Counted from the first letter of the stretch, positions 35,984 through 47,592 are shown. The stretch is 64,000 nt of DNA from Eustoma russellianum (GCA_036186865.1 AP025042.1:37814055-37878054); one strand, 5' to 3'. Notes: a model not told the origin generated them from the letters alone. Program-made: numbers and translations.

Positions 35984-38900
35984 AATGCCGCCAAGAAAGA
36001 GAATGGTGGGAACGGCAGAGGAAATCTCTCTGATGACGGGGCTCCACCACAGGTTGTGCTTCCCCAGGCCGTGACTGACGCACTATTAGTCATCGCCCAA
36101 GCTGTGGAGCAGCAGCATCAGCAGCCACATGCTCCCCCACCTCTGCCGCTACAGCATGGGATCCGATTCTTTTATGGTGAGATGAAGAAGGTCCATGTCC
36201 CGACATTTGCAGGTAGTTCATATCCGGAGGATGCTTAACATTGGTTAGCAGAGATGAAGAAATGCTTCAGGCTGACTCAGGTGCCTGACGAGATTCGTGT
36301 TGATGTGGCCACCTCACTGCTTAGTGGTAAGGCCAGTGAGTGGTGGGACGGCATGGTTCCCCATATGTGGCCACCTATCACATGGGCTCAGTTCCTAGAT
36401 GCTTTCAGGAAGTATTATGTGTCCGAGAGTGCTATGTTGGAGAAGATGAGGGCTTTTAGTAGATTGCAGCAGGGGAAGATGACAGTGAAAGAGTATCCCG
36501 ATACATTTCATGCTTTGGGAAGTTCGTGCCTTCGATTATGTCAGATAATTGCCTGAAGATGCTTAAGTTTGAGGAGGGATTAGACTCTCATATCCAGTCT
36601 GCGATTGTGAATGCGGGCATGAGGACTTTTGAGGAGATGTTCAACGCATGTTACAGGGTTGAGAACGACTTTAGGAGAGTCACAACGCAGGACAGGAACA
36701 AGAGACCTCAAGAGGAGGTCAGTGGGAGTGGTACAGACAGATGGGTGAAGATTGCCCGGCGACCCCTTTTCAGGTAGCCAGTTAGATCGTCACCTCCACC
36801 AAGGGATGATCAGCAGTATGCACGCCCTCCACAAGCCACGCCGTTGTGCAAAGAATGCAACAAGCTCCATCATGGGGAATTTAATAAGAAGACCGGAGCT
36901 TGCTTCAGGTGCAGAAAAGTGGGCCATGTTATTTGAGATTGCCTAGATATGAAACCAGCGCCACAGCCCGAGGCGAGATTGCCACCACCCAAGCAGCCTC
37001 GGACGAATGCCCGAGTTCACACCATGACTGATGCAGACGTGCAAGGTTCAAACGAAGTAGTGACAAATACATTTAAGATTTACGCATTTCAGTTGTTTGT
37101 TGCTTTTTATGTGCTGATTATACTTGCATATGTTATGCTTGTGTGACTCTGTGAACTTTATGTGAAATTCTTGTAAACAAAGTCCCAGCGAACATATTAT
37201 TTGATAGCGGTGCAAGCCATTCATTCGTCGCTAAGAAATTTGTGAAGAATCTTAATAAATGCCCAGAACGATTAGAGACTCCTTACCGGGTGTTAGCCGC
37301 CGGGGACCAAGTAATTGTTTCACATCATTAGTACCAAGCTTGCGAATTAGAGATGGAATATCATATTTTTGACGCGACTCTTATACTCATCCAGATGAGC
37401 GACTTTGATATAATTCTTGAGATGGATTGGTTGGCTCGTTATCACGACAGCATCGATTGTCGTCAAAAACAGGTTATTATCAAGGACCCAGCCAGAAAGG
37501 AGCTTGTTTTCCAAGGAAGTCCGAAGTTCAAGAAGACACCACAAAAGAGTTCAAAGACGTCATCCCTGATGAGCTACATGTTTTACCGTCCAACCGTGAG
37601 ATAGAGTTTGAGATTAAGCTGGTATCAGGGGCGGAACCCATATCTAAAGCTCCTTATCGTATGGCCCCCGCTGAATTGAAGGAACATAAGGAACAATTAC
37701 AAGAGCTGTTAGACGGAAAGTTCATCCGATCCAGTGCTTCACCATGGGGTGCACCTCTCCTATTTGTGGAAAAGAAGGATGGTAGCATGCGCATGTGCAT
37801 CGACTATCAAGAATTAAACAAAATCACCATAAAGAACAAGTGCCTTCTTCCTAGAACCTTTTCGACCAGTTAAAGGTACGATTTGTTTCAAAAGAACTTG
37901 AATTACATTTATTGTGAACTGAGAATTTCCTTTGTATTCATTCAGGGTGCGAGGGTGTTCTCAAAGATTGATCTCAGGTAAGAATATCATCAGCTTAGGA
38001 TCAAGGCCGACGATATCGCGAAGACGGCCTTCCAAACAAAATATGGGCACTATGAGTTTCTGGTGATGCCATTCGGACTCATTAATGCTTCTGCAGCATT
38101 TATGGACATGATGAATACCACGCTCAGGGACCAACTAGATAAATTTGTGGTGGTGTTCATCGATGATATCTTGGTATACTCGCTAGATGAAGAGACACAT
38201 GGGGTGCATCTGAAGACTGTTCTGGGAATAGTGAGACGGAAGAAGCTCTTCGCAAAGTTCAGTAAATGCGAGTTCTGGCTACGAAGCGTATCCTTCTTGG
38301 GTCATGTGGTTTCTGAGGAAGGTATATCAGTGGATCCCAAGAAGATTGAAGCGATTACCGAGTGGCTGATGCCAACAAATGTGACTGAAATGCGGAGTTT
38401 TCTTGGATTGGCTAGTTATCGTAGAAAGTTCGTGGACGGTTTCTTGACTATCGCTGTGCCTCTGAGTCGTCTGACTCAGAAAAAGACGAAATTTGAGTGG
38501 ACCCCTGAATGTGAGAGTAGTTTTACAGAGTTAAAGAAGAGGTTGACGACAGGACCCGTGTTAGCACAGCCCTCTGGGGAAGGAGAATTTGTGGTATACA
38601 GCGATGCTTCAAAGAATGGTCTGGGCTGTGTTGATGCAAGGGGGGAAGAGTTATAACTTATGCATCGAGACAGTTGAAGCCATATGAACAGAATTATTCG
38701 ACCCATGACTTAGAGTTGGCCACAATAGTGTTTGATTTGAAGATTTGGCGACACTACCTTTATGGAGAGAAATGCCAAGTATTCGCGGACTATAAAAGTT
38801 TAAAGTACTTATTCACTCAGAAGGAACTTAATATGAGGCAGCGTCGTTGGTTGGAGTTGATCAAGGATTTCGATCTCACTATCAGCTATCATACAGGCAA

Positions 38901-40470
38901 GGCTAATCGAGTGGTTGATGTACCGAGCAGAAAATCGAGCCATGTCTGGCAGACTCCGTTGGAGTGAGAGATTGCAGAGTTCGACTTGGATATTGTTGAC
39001 TCCACAGCAAATGTTCTAGCCACCCTAACTATTACGCCTACACTGGTTGAGAAAATTAAATGATTGCAGGTTGATGACGAGGCTTTACGAGATATTAAGC
39101 AGAGGTTGTCCACTGGGCAGGTCGAAGGATTTCAGGTATTGGGAGATGGGAGTCTTTGGTTTCAAGGAAGATTATGTGTTCTCAATAAGTTGGACCTTCG
39201 AAGAGAGTTGCTAAAGAAAGCCCATAATACCAGACTGTCTATCCACCCGGGAGCCACCAAGGTGTATAATGACTTGAAGAGAAATTATTGGTGGAATGGT
39301 ATGAAAAGACACATCGCGGAGTTTATAGAGAGATGTTTGGTGTGTTAACAAGTAAAGACAGAACACCAGAGACCTGGAGGTCTAATGCTACCGCTAGAGA
39401 TTCCCACGTAAAAGTGGGAGCATATCACCATGGATTTCGTAGTCGGACTCCCCATGACAAGGAATAATAATGATGCTATTTGGGTAATCATTGATCATTT
39501 GACTAAATCCGCACATTTTCTTCCAATATTGATGGAGATGCCCTTAGAGAAGTTGGTGACTTTGTATGTGGACTATATAGTGAGCTTACATAGCGTTCCT
39601 GTGAGTATAGTATCTGATCAGGACCTGAGATTTATGTCGCGATTCTGAAGAGCTTGTCAGAAGGCTATGGGTACCGAGTTGAGACTGAGTACAACATTCC
39701 ATCCTCAGACCGATGGTCAGTCCTAGAAGACTATTCAGACGCTCGAGGATATGTTGCGAGCATGTGTGTTGAATTTTAAGAGAAACTGGGATGGCATGGT
39801 GAAGCTCATTGAGTTCTTGTATAAGAACAGTCATCACACTGCTATTGGGATGGCACCCTTTGAGGCTCTTTATGGACGGAAGTGTAGGTCACCATTATAT
39901 TAGGATGAAGTTGGTGAAATAGCCATTACTAGTCTGGAATTGGTTGAGCAGACATTAGAAAAGATCAAGGTGATTCGTCAGCGATTGAAAGCAGCCCTAG
40001 ACCGAAGTAAGAGTTGGTTGATTAGAGGAGACGACCTTTGGAATTTGAGGTAGGAGAGAAGGTGTATCTTCGAGTTTCGCCTACTAAAGGGATGATGAGA
40101 TTTGGAGAGAAGGGTAAGTTGAGCCCTCGTTATGTGGGTCCCTTCGAGGTGCTCGAAAAGTTTGGAACTTTGGCTTATCGACTTGCTTTGCCTCCAGCAT
40201 TGTCGTAAGTGCACAACGTATTCCACGTGTCGCAACTCAGAAGATGTCCCTGATCCTTGTCATGTTTTAGAGGCACGACCCTTGAAAATAAGAAGTGATC
40301 CGACGTACGAAGAGGTTCCTATAAGGATCGTTGATCGCAAGGAGCAAGTTCTAAGGCACCGATTTATCCCGTATGTGAAGGTCCAATAGAGTAATCACAC
40401 CGAGAAAGAAGCCACATAGGAGCTCGAAGATCAGATAAGAGAGATATGTCCTCGATTCTTCGACTAAGGT
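35984..40470 (+). pseudogene. Ty3/gypsy gag-pol, chromovirus type, heavily mutated
   Basis: Gag (35,984-36,950) has KASEWWDGMV, YYVSESAMLEKM and a CCHC knuckle, CFRCRKVGHVI-stop-DC, with a TGA at 36934-36936. Protease has DSGASHSFV near 37,203. RT has SPWGAPLLFVEKKDGSMRMC, FGLINASAAFMDMM, VVFIDDILVYS and FLGHVVS. RNase H has VYSDASKNGLGC and WRHYLYGEKC. Integrase has YWWNGMKRHI, MDFVVGLP and VSDQDLRF; at 39724-39726 a TAG sits where the catalytic Glu of the DDE triad is expected, before KTIQTLEDML. The C-terminus has VGPFEVLEKFGTLAYRLALP and a degraded chromodomain-like end. Stops at 36236, 36934, 38640, 39346, 39646 and 39901, plus frameshifts, make it inactive. Confidence 0.9.
37876..37945 (+). 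other. Intron-like 70-bp insertion in gypsy RT
   Basis: Inside RT between the codons for DQLK and GARVFSKIDL lie 70 bp that start gtacga and end ttcattcag, with a T-rich 3' end. Related elements normally have no sequence here. A further extra stretch of about 100 bp occurs between EVVT (37,060) and VPANILFDSGA (37,175). Confidence 0.55.
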
Positions 40471-40511
40471 ACGCCAGTTTCGGGACAAAACTTTTTGTAA
40501 GGAGGAGAGAA

Positions 40512-42133
40512 TGTTATAACCTATTTTTTTAAAAGGGGCAAAAGTGGTATTTAGGCTAATTGATTACTAAACCTAATTTGATTAGGAAATTTTCCCTAAA
40601 CCATAATCAAATTTCTATTTAATCATGTGAATACTCCTCTCCCTTCCCATTCTAAACAAACGGCCGCCTTCTTCACGGAGAGAAGAAAAGAACGACTCTT
40701 GCTTCCAAGAGCCAAGGCCGCCAGAGTTTAGGGAAGCTAGAGAGGAGTACTGCCACTCAATTCACACCTTCAAATGCGTAGCAATTATCAGGTAGGTGCC
40801 TCCGTCACATCCTTTGAATGTAAAACTATAATCTTTAATTTTTATATGAAACCGAGATCGTGCATAGGTATTTTTGCTTGTATAGATGTTTGTTTAGTGG
40901 ATGATATGTGTATGTGAAGAATTGTGTAATCGTATATATCATCACGTATTTATATATATGTACGATGTTATTTTCGTTTGGAGAATGATTGCACTTTTGA
41001 TGTATATGTCAATAACGGACATGGTTTAGAAGTGTTAGTGGTGGCGGCGCGTGGCCGGGGGTGGTGGTTATGGCCACGTGCTACCGTGCTAATGGTGGTT
41101 GAGGGAGTGGGGCTGAGAGGGGGTGCGGCTGGAGGGGGGTGGTGAGCCGGGGGAGGGAGTGAGCAGAGGGAGGAGGAGAGGGTGTCTGCTGAGGGAGGGG
41201 GAAAAGGTTTGTCAATCAGAGAGGAAAGTTTGGAAATCGCAGGGGCAGAACTGAGGCGGCAGGAAAATGGAAAAAAGGGAAGAAAAAGAAAAGGAAAAGA
41301 AAAGAAAAAGGAAACGAAAAAGGAAGTAAAGGAAGGATTCCGTATGTGATTTCTGTGCATCCATACATCACGACATTGCATCTCTATTCTATTCTACTCT
41401 GTTAGGGTATGCGAGACGTAAGTTACATATTTGTTCTGTTCCGTTCTGTTCTGTTAAGTCCCGGGATCATGCATTGCACAATAGGAAGTATGTTTCTGAG
41501 AACGTAGGCATGTCATGCATCACGTATGTGACATTGCCTTTCACACTCATCTCGCATGCTTATGTGTTTGATTGTTTAAGAAGTTATGACTGTTATTCGT
41601 ATTTGTGAAAACGCGGACAGTCTATTTTTGTATTACCGTACTCATATGTATTTCACTACTGTCCTAGCGTGTATAATCTCACAGGGCCAATGCAGGCAGG
41701 GTACCTACTGAGTGACGTTGTTGTCGCTCACACCGTTTATTATGTTTTCTTACAGACGAATCAGGGTACGATTATATATGGGTTGGAGAAGACTCTGAGT
41801 GGGCTCATTGAGACTCATAGAGGCTGATGGGAGATTGACGATCAAGAATTAGATGAGTTTTATTTTATTTATTATTTCACTTGAGGAAGTAGTATAGGGA
41901 TTTTATTTTACGCACTTTACGATGTCATTTAGGGGATTTTGACTTGATTTTGACTATTTATGGTTTATGGATTTTACTTTCGATTTAGGGTTTGAGCTGA
42001 GTTATTTTGCTTCCGCAATCGAATACTATGTCGTTTTGATAAGTGCAGGGATTCGTACAGACGCCTTGTATATCCCTTAGCAAAATACGGCGGGCACCGG
42101 TTCTGACCCTAGAGTTCGGGACGAGACGCTACA
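40512..42133 (+). repeat. Gypsy LTR5, complete
   Basis: 1,622 bp, from tgttataacct to acgctaca, preceded by the tract ttttgtaaggaggagagaa. It is the only complete LTR of the array and more diverged from LTR2/3 than these are from each other. Confidence 0.85.
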
Positions 42134-43106
42134 TCTTGAGTTTCTTGTCTTTTCTCCCCAGCAGAGCATTTAACTCTCATGCTTGTCATAATGGCTGAAC
42201 TGAGGGAGGCTTTAGAATCTGTCACAGCAGAGCAGAAATACTTAAAAGCACGTGATTCTCGTCATCGATATAGTAAGATACTTGTAGTTTCTTCTTCATC
42301 AAGGCTCCTTCTCCTAGTTTATGTTTGAACGCCAGTATGTTCTAATGCTTTCTTGGATTTGCAATTAGACATGATTTATGTGATGTCTTTGTTATGGCTG
42401 CTTTTTCTTGGGATAAAGGTTTAGGAACTGATACAAAGGACCCTTAGTTTTGGTGTTTCATGGAAATTTGATCTTCAAGTCTGCAATTTAACTTGCTTAC
42501 AACAGAAAACAATGTTACTTCCAATTGAAAATATTTGACTGCTGGTGTACACGGAAATATACACAAGTCAAAAGGTCATGATCATCCAATAAATTGTTAC
42601 TAGACATGATACTATTTCTTTCTTTCCAACTTCATGACCTTGTTTATGTCTCTCTCATAAATGCATTCATATTAACAACAGCTAACATTGTCCGGTTAAG
42701 GTAACGTATTTTTGAATATAGTAAAAAATTGCTACCTGGTTGTAATGTTGCCTCAACCTTTCTATAAGTTACTTTTCGAGTAATTGTTCGTCTGGTGGCC
42801 TTGTATATTGATTTTAGTACGGACCCTCGTTTCCATATATGAATACAACCATTTTATGTTTGATCAACTTATTGCCAAGAATTACATTTGACATGGTTGT
42901 GGAAGTATTTATACTGACATGATTAATGTCGAGAGGAAGGAAATAATGCCCTAAGGCTTGGGACCTTAATTAGCAAATCTCTTCTCCTGAAGTTGCGTAT
43001 GTTATAGGCATCATTGATTTCTATGTAAAAGGTTATGTATACCTGCATTTTTGGAATTAGCAAATTTCCTTGTCGCCATTAGGGTTCTCTTGTCTAGTTG
43101 TTAAAC

Positions 43107-43324
43107 GAGGATGAGCCTTAAAGCAACTGGTAAGGTTGTTGCTTTGTGATCTTGAGGTCACAAGTTCGAGCCGCGGAAATAGCTTCTTACACAAAGTATA
43201 GGGTAAGACTTTTTTTTGTAAATGATGTAGTGGAAGACTACATACATGAGATCGCGAAGCGATCCAGCCCCTCTCCGGACCCTGTGTAAATGCGGGAGCA
43301 TAGTGCACCGAGAACACCATTTTA
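43107..43324 (+). mobile_element. Au-type SINE (tRNA-derived)
   Basis: A 218-bp insertion with the 14-bp duplication tctagttgttaaac at 43093-43106 and 43325-43338. The tRNA-like head has an A-box-like 'aaagcaactggtaagg' and a B-box 'ggtcacaagttcgagcc'. The tail, 'cccctctccggaccctg' to 'gggagcatagtgcaccgag' and a T run, is the known Au SINE body. Confidence 0.9.
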
Positions 43325-43429
43325 TCTAGTTGTTAAACCCCTTTTTTGATTGTTTTATTGAAAACCTTATGTGAACGGTGGTATACAAATTCATTTGCAT
43401 CAAATCAGAGTACAAGAAAGCGAGTTGTA

Positions 43430-43880
43430 TTATATACTGTTGTAGACTACATTATACTGGTTCTCTTGAGTGGCCTTCAAGTCCTCTTTATATGACGTCT
43501 GTTCAACAAATCAATTGCTTACCATCGGATTTCCTGATTTCTTTGGGCCACTTTAGTCTAGGAACATGTTCATCCCTCTTTCCAAAATTCCACTTGTTTG
43601 GTTTCATTTGCAGAGTCCGGAATCACTATGATTTTGAACTTGAGGTTAGAGAGACATCTTTGTGATGTGTATAATGAACTAGTTCTTTCTTGAGTTATAA
43701 GTATTTTTCCCTTTACCTGCTCTCAATTTTTGTGCATCAAGTTACACAGTTTGTTCGCAATCCTTGGATTCGGTACACTAGGCCCTGCGTTTCCCGTGTG
43801 AACTCTATTTTTTATGGTGTTTGTTCATCAACATTTAATCAACTTTGAACGTTTTCTTTGACCAATTGGTATACGATGGA
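43430..43880 (+). repeat. Long direct repeat, left copy; unidentified
   Basis: Repeats at 46,622-47,075 with about nine of ten bases alike by eye. It contains 'ttcatttgcag' followed in this copy by an open stretch ending YDFELEVRETSL-stop (43,612-43,663), which looks like a terminal exon that I do not recognise. The right copy has lost that frame. Confidence 0.7.
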
Positions 43881-43989
43881 TGAGGATTGCTTAGTTGCAA
43901 GCTAGCTTGATATGCATGTATTGACAGGAAACTAGAATATCTGACATCATAAATCGCGGCATGTGTATGCATTTTTGCCTCATTGGCTG

Positions 43990-44165
43990 ATTTTGATAGG
44001 TTAGTATTTTGGCCGCAATCCCTCCGGCGACAAAGAAGACGGCTGCAATCCCTCCCTCCCTCCGGCGACAAGTTAGTATTTTGCCCCAATCAAATATATT
44101 TGTTGCCAGCAGAGTCGTAGGCCTGTAATTTGATGATTTATATAATTTATGATGTTATTTCGTGT
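43990..44165 (-). repeat. Inverted partial copy of the element at 49.5 kb
   Basis: The reverse complement of this stretch matches 49,550-49,720 (shared: tataaatcatcaaatta, aaatatatttgattggg, cctccctccctccgg). Only the central part is present here, without the long terminal inverted repeats. Confidence 0.72.
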
Positions 44166-44208
44166 TACTGCCCCTTAGTCGCTCCTAACAATCTGGTCTA
44201 TACTTGCA

Positions 44209-44301
44209 TATGTGACTGAGCATCTGCTGGTCGAGTTTGATCAAATATACCATCTTGCTTGCCCTGCTTACCCAATGTTTTACAAATACAATCCTGTGAA
44301 A
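44209..44301 (+). pseudogene. UDP-glucuronate decarboxylase (UXS) exon fragment
   Basis: The frame reads VTEHLLVEFDQIYHLACPAY then FYKYNPVK, followed by a GTGAGT donor at 44302. This is the conserved 'DQIYHLACPASP...YKYNPVK' block of UXS, the Golgi or cytosolic enzyme making UDP-xylose. Arg/Ser positions typical of UXS are changed (PAY-PM for PAS-PI). No further UXS exon is evident on either side. It appears to be a stray exon carried into the region. Confidence 0.8.
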
Positions 44302-44516
44302 GTGAGTCCTACTCTTAAGATCCCGATATTGAAATCTTTATCTTCTTTGTTCTTCATAAAGCTTCTACCCCTTATCTTTAGTAGCATAAATCATTTGATG
44401 GGTGAACCTACAAACTCTTGTACGCAATCATTTCCTTATAGGTTCAACTAGAATAATATGCAAGTTTGACTGCAGATATCTTATACATCATTTCCTTTTA
44501 TATTTTCTTTGTTCAT

Positions 44517-44588
44517 GTCACTCTGTTTTGAGCTGTCACTTTGTTTTGAGCTGTCACTTTGTTTTGAGCTGTCACTCTGGTTTGAGCT
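44517..44588 (+). repeat. 18-bp minisatellite, four units
   Basis: Four head-to-tail units of gtcactttgttttgagct with one or two changes (c/t at unit position 7, t/g later). Confidence 0.93.
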
Positions 44589-44899
44589 ATCTTGATGGCT
44601 ACAGTCAGAGTGGCAAGAATTAGTATTTTCTTTTGTGATGGCATTTGACTGGTGCTATATACAATATAAGGAAACACTACTCTGAGCCTCCACAAGTTTT
44701 GAAAAACCATTATTGCACATTGGTTGCTTTTGAAGCTTGATTGATTCCACGTTTTATTTTGGATTTTGTATTGTTCTATTCAAAGTTTGTAGACTCTTGT
44801 GAGTTGGTTTAGACAATTCAGTGAACTTCTTTGGGTTTGGTCAATCTTGACTTTACGGTTTGCTGTTCACGATGTGAGATTTTTATTCAAGTTTTAATT

Positions 44900-45033
44900 T
44901 GTATGATGTTTCCGCAAGAAAATTCCGCGTGTCATGCTGATGTGTAAAGAATTTTTATCGACGTCTTGTAGTTCTTGTAACAGACTACGACGGGTGCACC
45001 GTTCCCGATGCTAGGGTTCGGAACGGGGCGCTA
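44900..45033 (+). repeat. Diverged gypsy LTR 3' end
   Basis: Ends 'ggttcggaacggggcgctat' and contains 'gacgtcttgtagttcttg' and 'acgacgggtgcaccgttcc', parallel to the ends of LTR1-5. Its left limit could not be fixed. No primer site follows, so it is a solo LTR or remnant. Confidence 0.55.
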
Positions 45034-45329
45034 TCCTAATACTGGTGGAGCAAATTTTCATATGCAGGCATTCAAAACTTATGGCCAATATCTTGGCTCG
45101 TTCAGTGTAGTATTCTTCAAGGAAAAGTGGATGAGTTTTCATCCATTTATTTGTGCAACAAAGAGCATTAATCATGTAAAACCCAGATTTTGAGTTTTAC
45201 TTTTTGTCTGAGAACCATAGTAAGTCTTCTCTCAAGCATTTTAATCAAATGTCAATCATGGCTTTTCTGTTTTTCTGCAGAGGGGTTGTGCGTAAACGAT
45301 CAATAGTTTTATTGAGCAAGTATCACGAT

Positions 45330-45631
45330 TAGGATGGTAAATGAACCAAGCCGTTCGGTTGTTCGGCTCGTTTGGTTCGAGCTCGAGCTCGGCTCAGATA
45401 AAAGTTTAATGAACAGAGATTGAATACTTTTTTCTGTTCGAGCTCGGTAAGTGATACCGTTCGTTTAAGGTGTTCGGCTCGTTAATGTTGTTCGTTGAGT
45501 TAAACGAACCAAGCTTGAACAAGTAAATATGTTCGTTTAAATAAACAAACAAGCTCGGCTCGTTCGCTAAGTTAAATGAATAGAGCTTGAACAACGTAAT
45601 GCTTGGCTCGTTCGGTTCGTTTACCGCCCTA
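45330..45631. mobile_element. hAT-type MITE, copy 1
   Basis: 302 bp between 8-bp duplications atcacgat (45322-45329 and 45632-45639). The terminal inverted repeats are taggatggtaaatgaacc and, from the other end, tagggcggtaaacgaacc. The interior is full of gttcg/cgaac words. It has no coding capacity. An 8-bp duplication and TAGGG-type ends indicate hAT. Confidence 0.88.
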
Positions 45632-45639
45632 ATCACGAT

Positions 45640-46620
45640 TACAGTCGCAATACTGGAAGGGATCACAGAATTTCCCGTTAGCTGTTATTCCCTCAATGTT
45701 AGATATGATACTAGGGCTGAGGTGTAGCTTTTTAGCGCTCTTCGTAGAATAGGCCACAAACAAATTCGTTGTTATAGGTTTCTTGTGGTACATCATCACA
45801 TGAAAATCAAATAAAGTTCTCATTTGTCACTTGTCTTAGTACACATCCACATCAAAGTAAGAAAGTTCTCTTACTTCATAGCAAATATGAAAGTCGTGTA
45901 TACACATGTCATATATCGAGTTATACACGTGCATCCTACACTTATAATGCTACTGGTAAAAGAACCCTGTATCTGTGAAGACTGAGAGAACGAATATGTC
46001 CCGCTATCCCTCAATTTGTGAAGATTGATGAAATTGAATTGACCGCTTATACTAGGATTCACACACACCTGTAGAAAAAAAAAAATATCCAAGGCAAAAT
46101 CAATCTACAGAATAATAAAGTATATGGAAAAATATATCCAAGGCCGAAAGATATCCAAGGCCCAAAAATATCCAAAGCAGAAAAATATCCATTGCATTAA
46201 AAGTGTATATTTACAGAAAAAATCAATCTGCGCATTGGCTTGTACTTGTGAAGATTGACAATGATGCAAGTATGCCCCGTGATAGGCTTGCAATTTAGTT
46301 TTGTCTGATGTCCATCTAGTGCACTTGACATCGGAATAAAATCATGATAAGGCTGTAACAGTCAACAAAAACAACGAATAAGTGACCAAAAGTTATCAAT
46401 AAGCAAAAAATAAATACAAACATATATTACATGCTGTGACGCAACGGATTATTAACATTCACTTGACTTGTTTTTCTCTTGGACGATGTTTTCAAACCAC
46501 TTTTGTGTCTCTTTCCAGTGTTTGATGTCATTCGCATCTAGCCTCACCACATCCACCTTGCTGCCACGTAGCGGACAGTGGGCAAGGGAGTTAGGGTGTA
46601 GGGAGTGAGGATATTTTGTC
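45640..46620. other. Intergenic, no gene; degenerate short repeat
   Basis: No supported ORF. Bases 46,085-46,195 hold a degenerate repeat of 'aaaaatatccaaggc' (six or so units), and 46,537-46,610 resembles the filler at 12,131-12,210. Confidence 0.5.
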
Positions 46621-46621
46621 C

Positions 46622-47075
46622 CTTGTATTCTATACTGTTGTGGAGTACATTGTACTGGTTCTTTTGAGTGGCCTTGAAGTCCTCTTTATACAACGTTTGT
46701 TCAACAAATCAATTGCTTACAATCGGATTTCCTGATTTCTTTGGGGGCACTTTAGGCTAGGAACGTGTTCATCCCTCTTTCCAAAATTCCACTTGTTTGG
46801 TTTCATTTGCAGAGTTTGGAGTCAGTATGACTTAATTCTAGAGAGACATCTTTGTTATGTATAATGAACTAGTTCTTTCTGGAGTTATAAATTTTTTTCC
46901 CTTTACCTGCTCTCAATTTTTTGTGTATCAAGTTACACAATTTGTTCGCAACCTTTGGATTCGGTGCACTATGCTCCTGTATTTCATGTATATTGTAAAC
47001 CCTATTTTTTATGGTGTTTGTTCATCAACCATTAATCAACTTTGAACTTTTTTTTTGACCGATTGGTTTTCGATG
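46622..47075 (+). repeat. Long direct repeat, right copy
   Basis: Second copy of 43,430-43,880. It directly abuts the AILP promoter-like sequence that begins near 47,085. Confidence 0.75.
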
Positions 47076-47084
47076 GATGAAGTA

Positions 47085-47592
47085 CAGATCAAGAGAAAAA
47101 AAAATCAACTCTCCATAATTTTCTTCGATATATACAAGCACAATGTAAAGTATATACGTTTTTTTTTATTTTAAAATTTCAATATATATTTATTCCAAGT
47201 TTGAAATTCTCATACTTGGAATATTTTTGTACCCATTTTATTGTCCCTCCTTATTTATTTATTTATTTATTTTGCAAAAGAAAATTTCCCTTCTTTTGTC
47301 AAGTGTAACATTAGAATTGGAGAGGGGAAAAAATGGAAAAACGGTTAAATGCAGGGGCAATTCAGTCAAATGAATCCGCTACTACCTTTAAACAAATCGT
47401 TAAAGATGCCAAAGTGGCACCTGATATTTCAGTGAATTGAGTCAAAGTCTAGAGTCTAATTGTATGTTTAGTTCGTTGCAGTATTGGTAACTTGGCTATT
47501 GCCTATTGCCAGATGAAACCTAGCAATAGCAGGTTGTTTTCTTGTGTGTGATTTTTGGTGTCCAACAAACTTGCATTGCATTGCATTGCATG
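47085..47592 (+). pseudogene. AILP copy D: promoter joined to intron 1
   Basis: Bases 47,085-47,410 match the upstream region of the intact gene (53,300-53,620): atatatacaagcacaa, the ttta repeat, gggaaaaaatggaaaa, gatgcc(a/g)aagtgg. At 47,411 the sequence jumps into intron 1 (gatatttcagtgaattgagt, matching 54,716 onward). Exon 1 and about 1.1 kb are missing. The TATA-like tttaaata of the intact copy reads tttaaacaa here. It ends near 47,592. Confidence 0.82.

Larger units (their letters stand above)
19981..42133 (+). mobile_element. Tandem Ty3/gypsy array: five LTRs, four internal regions
   Basis: All parts are in plus orientation. The order is LTR1 (19981-21011, 5'-truncated), internal 1 (21012-26910), LTR2 (26911-27949), internal 2 (27950-31601), LTR3 (31602 to about 33013), RTE fragment, internal 3 (33707-34775, partial), LTR4 (34776-35658), internal 4 (35659-40511, degenerate gag-pol) and LTR5 (40512-42133). 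LTRs start tgttat and end about ctaca. Primer sites for initiator tRNA-Met follow LTR1, 2 and 4, and purine tracts precede LTR2, 3, 4 and 5. I see no target duplication, as expected if the left end is truncated. The pol C-terminus (VGPFEVLE, VHNVFHVS-like) points to a chromovirus, probably Tekay/Del-like. Confidence 0.88.
19662..42272 (+). pseudogene. p24 beta-3 fragment of copy C, split by the gypsy array
   Basis: The same two internal p24 exons as at 942-1452. The GOLD-end exon 19662-19848 follows acceptor TTGTAG and is open through GHIPSKHDVVT. The coiled-coil exon 42165-42272 (108 nt, acceptor CAGCAG, donor GTAAG) encodes MAELREALESVTAEQKYLKA without the micro-insertion of copy A. The intron between them contains the whole 19,981-42,133 gypsy array. 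At the left junction native sequence stops at 'gacttccagaag', and at the right it resumes at 'tcttgagtttcttgtc'. No first or last p24 exon is visible. The flank 42,273-42,985 is intron matching 1453-2167. Confidence 0.82.

Noticed and set aside
43107..43180. tRNA gene
   Set aside because: A- and B-box-like words are present, but the rest is the Au SINE body and the insertion has target duplications.
44517..44588. CRISPR-like repeat
   Set aside because: Head-to-tail 18-bp units without spacers in plant DNA; an ordinary minisatellite.
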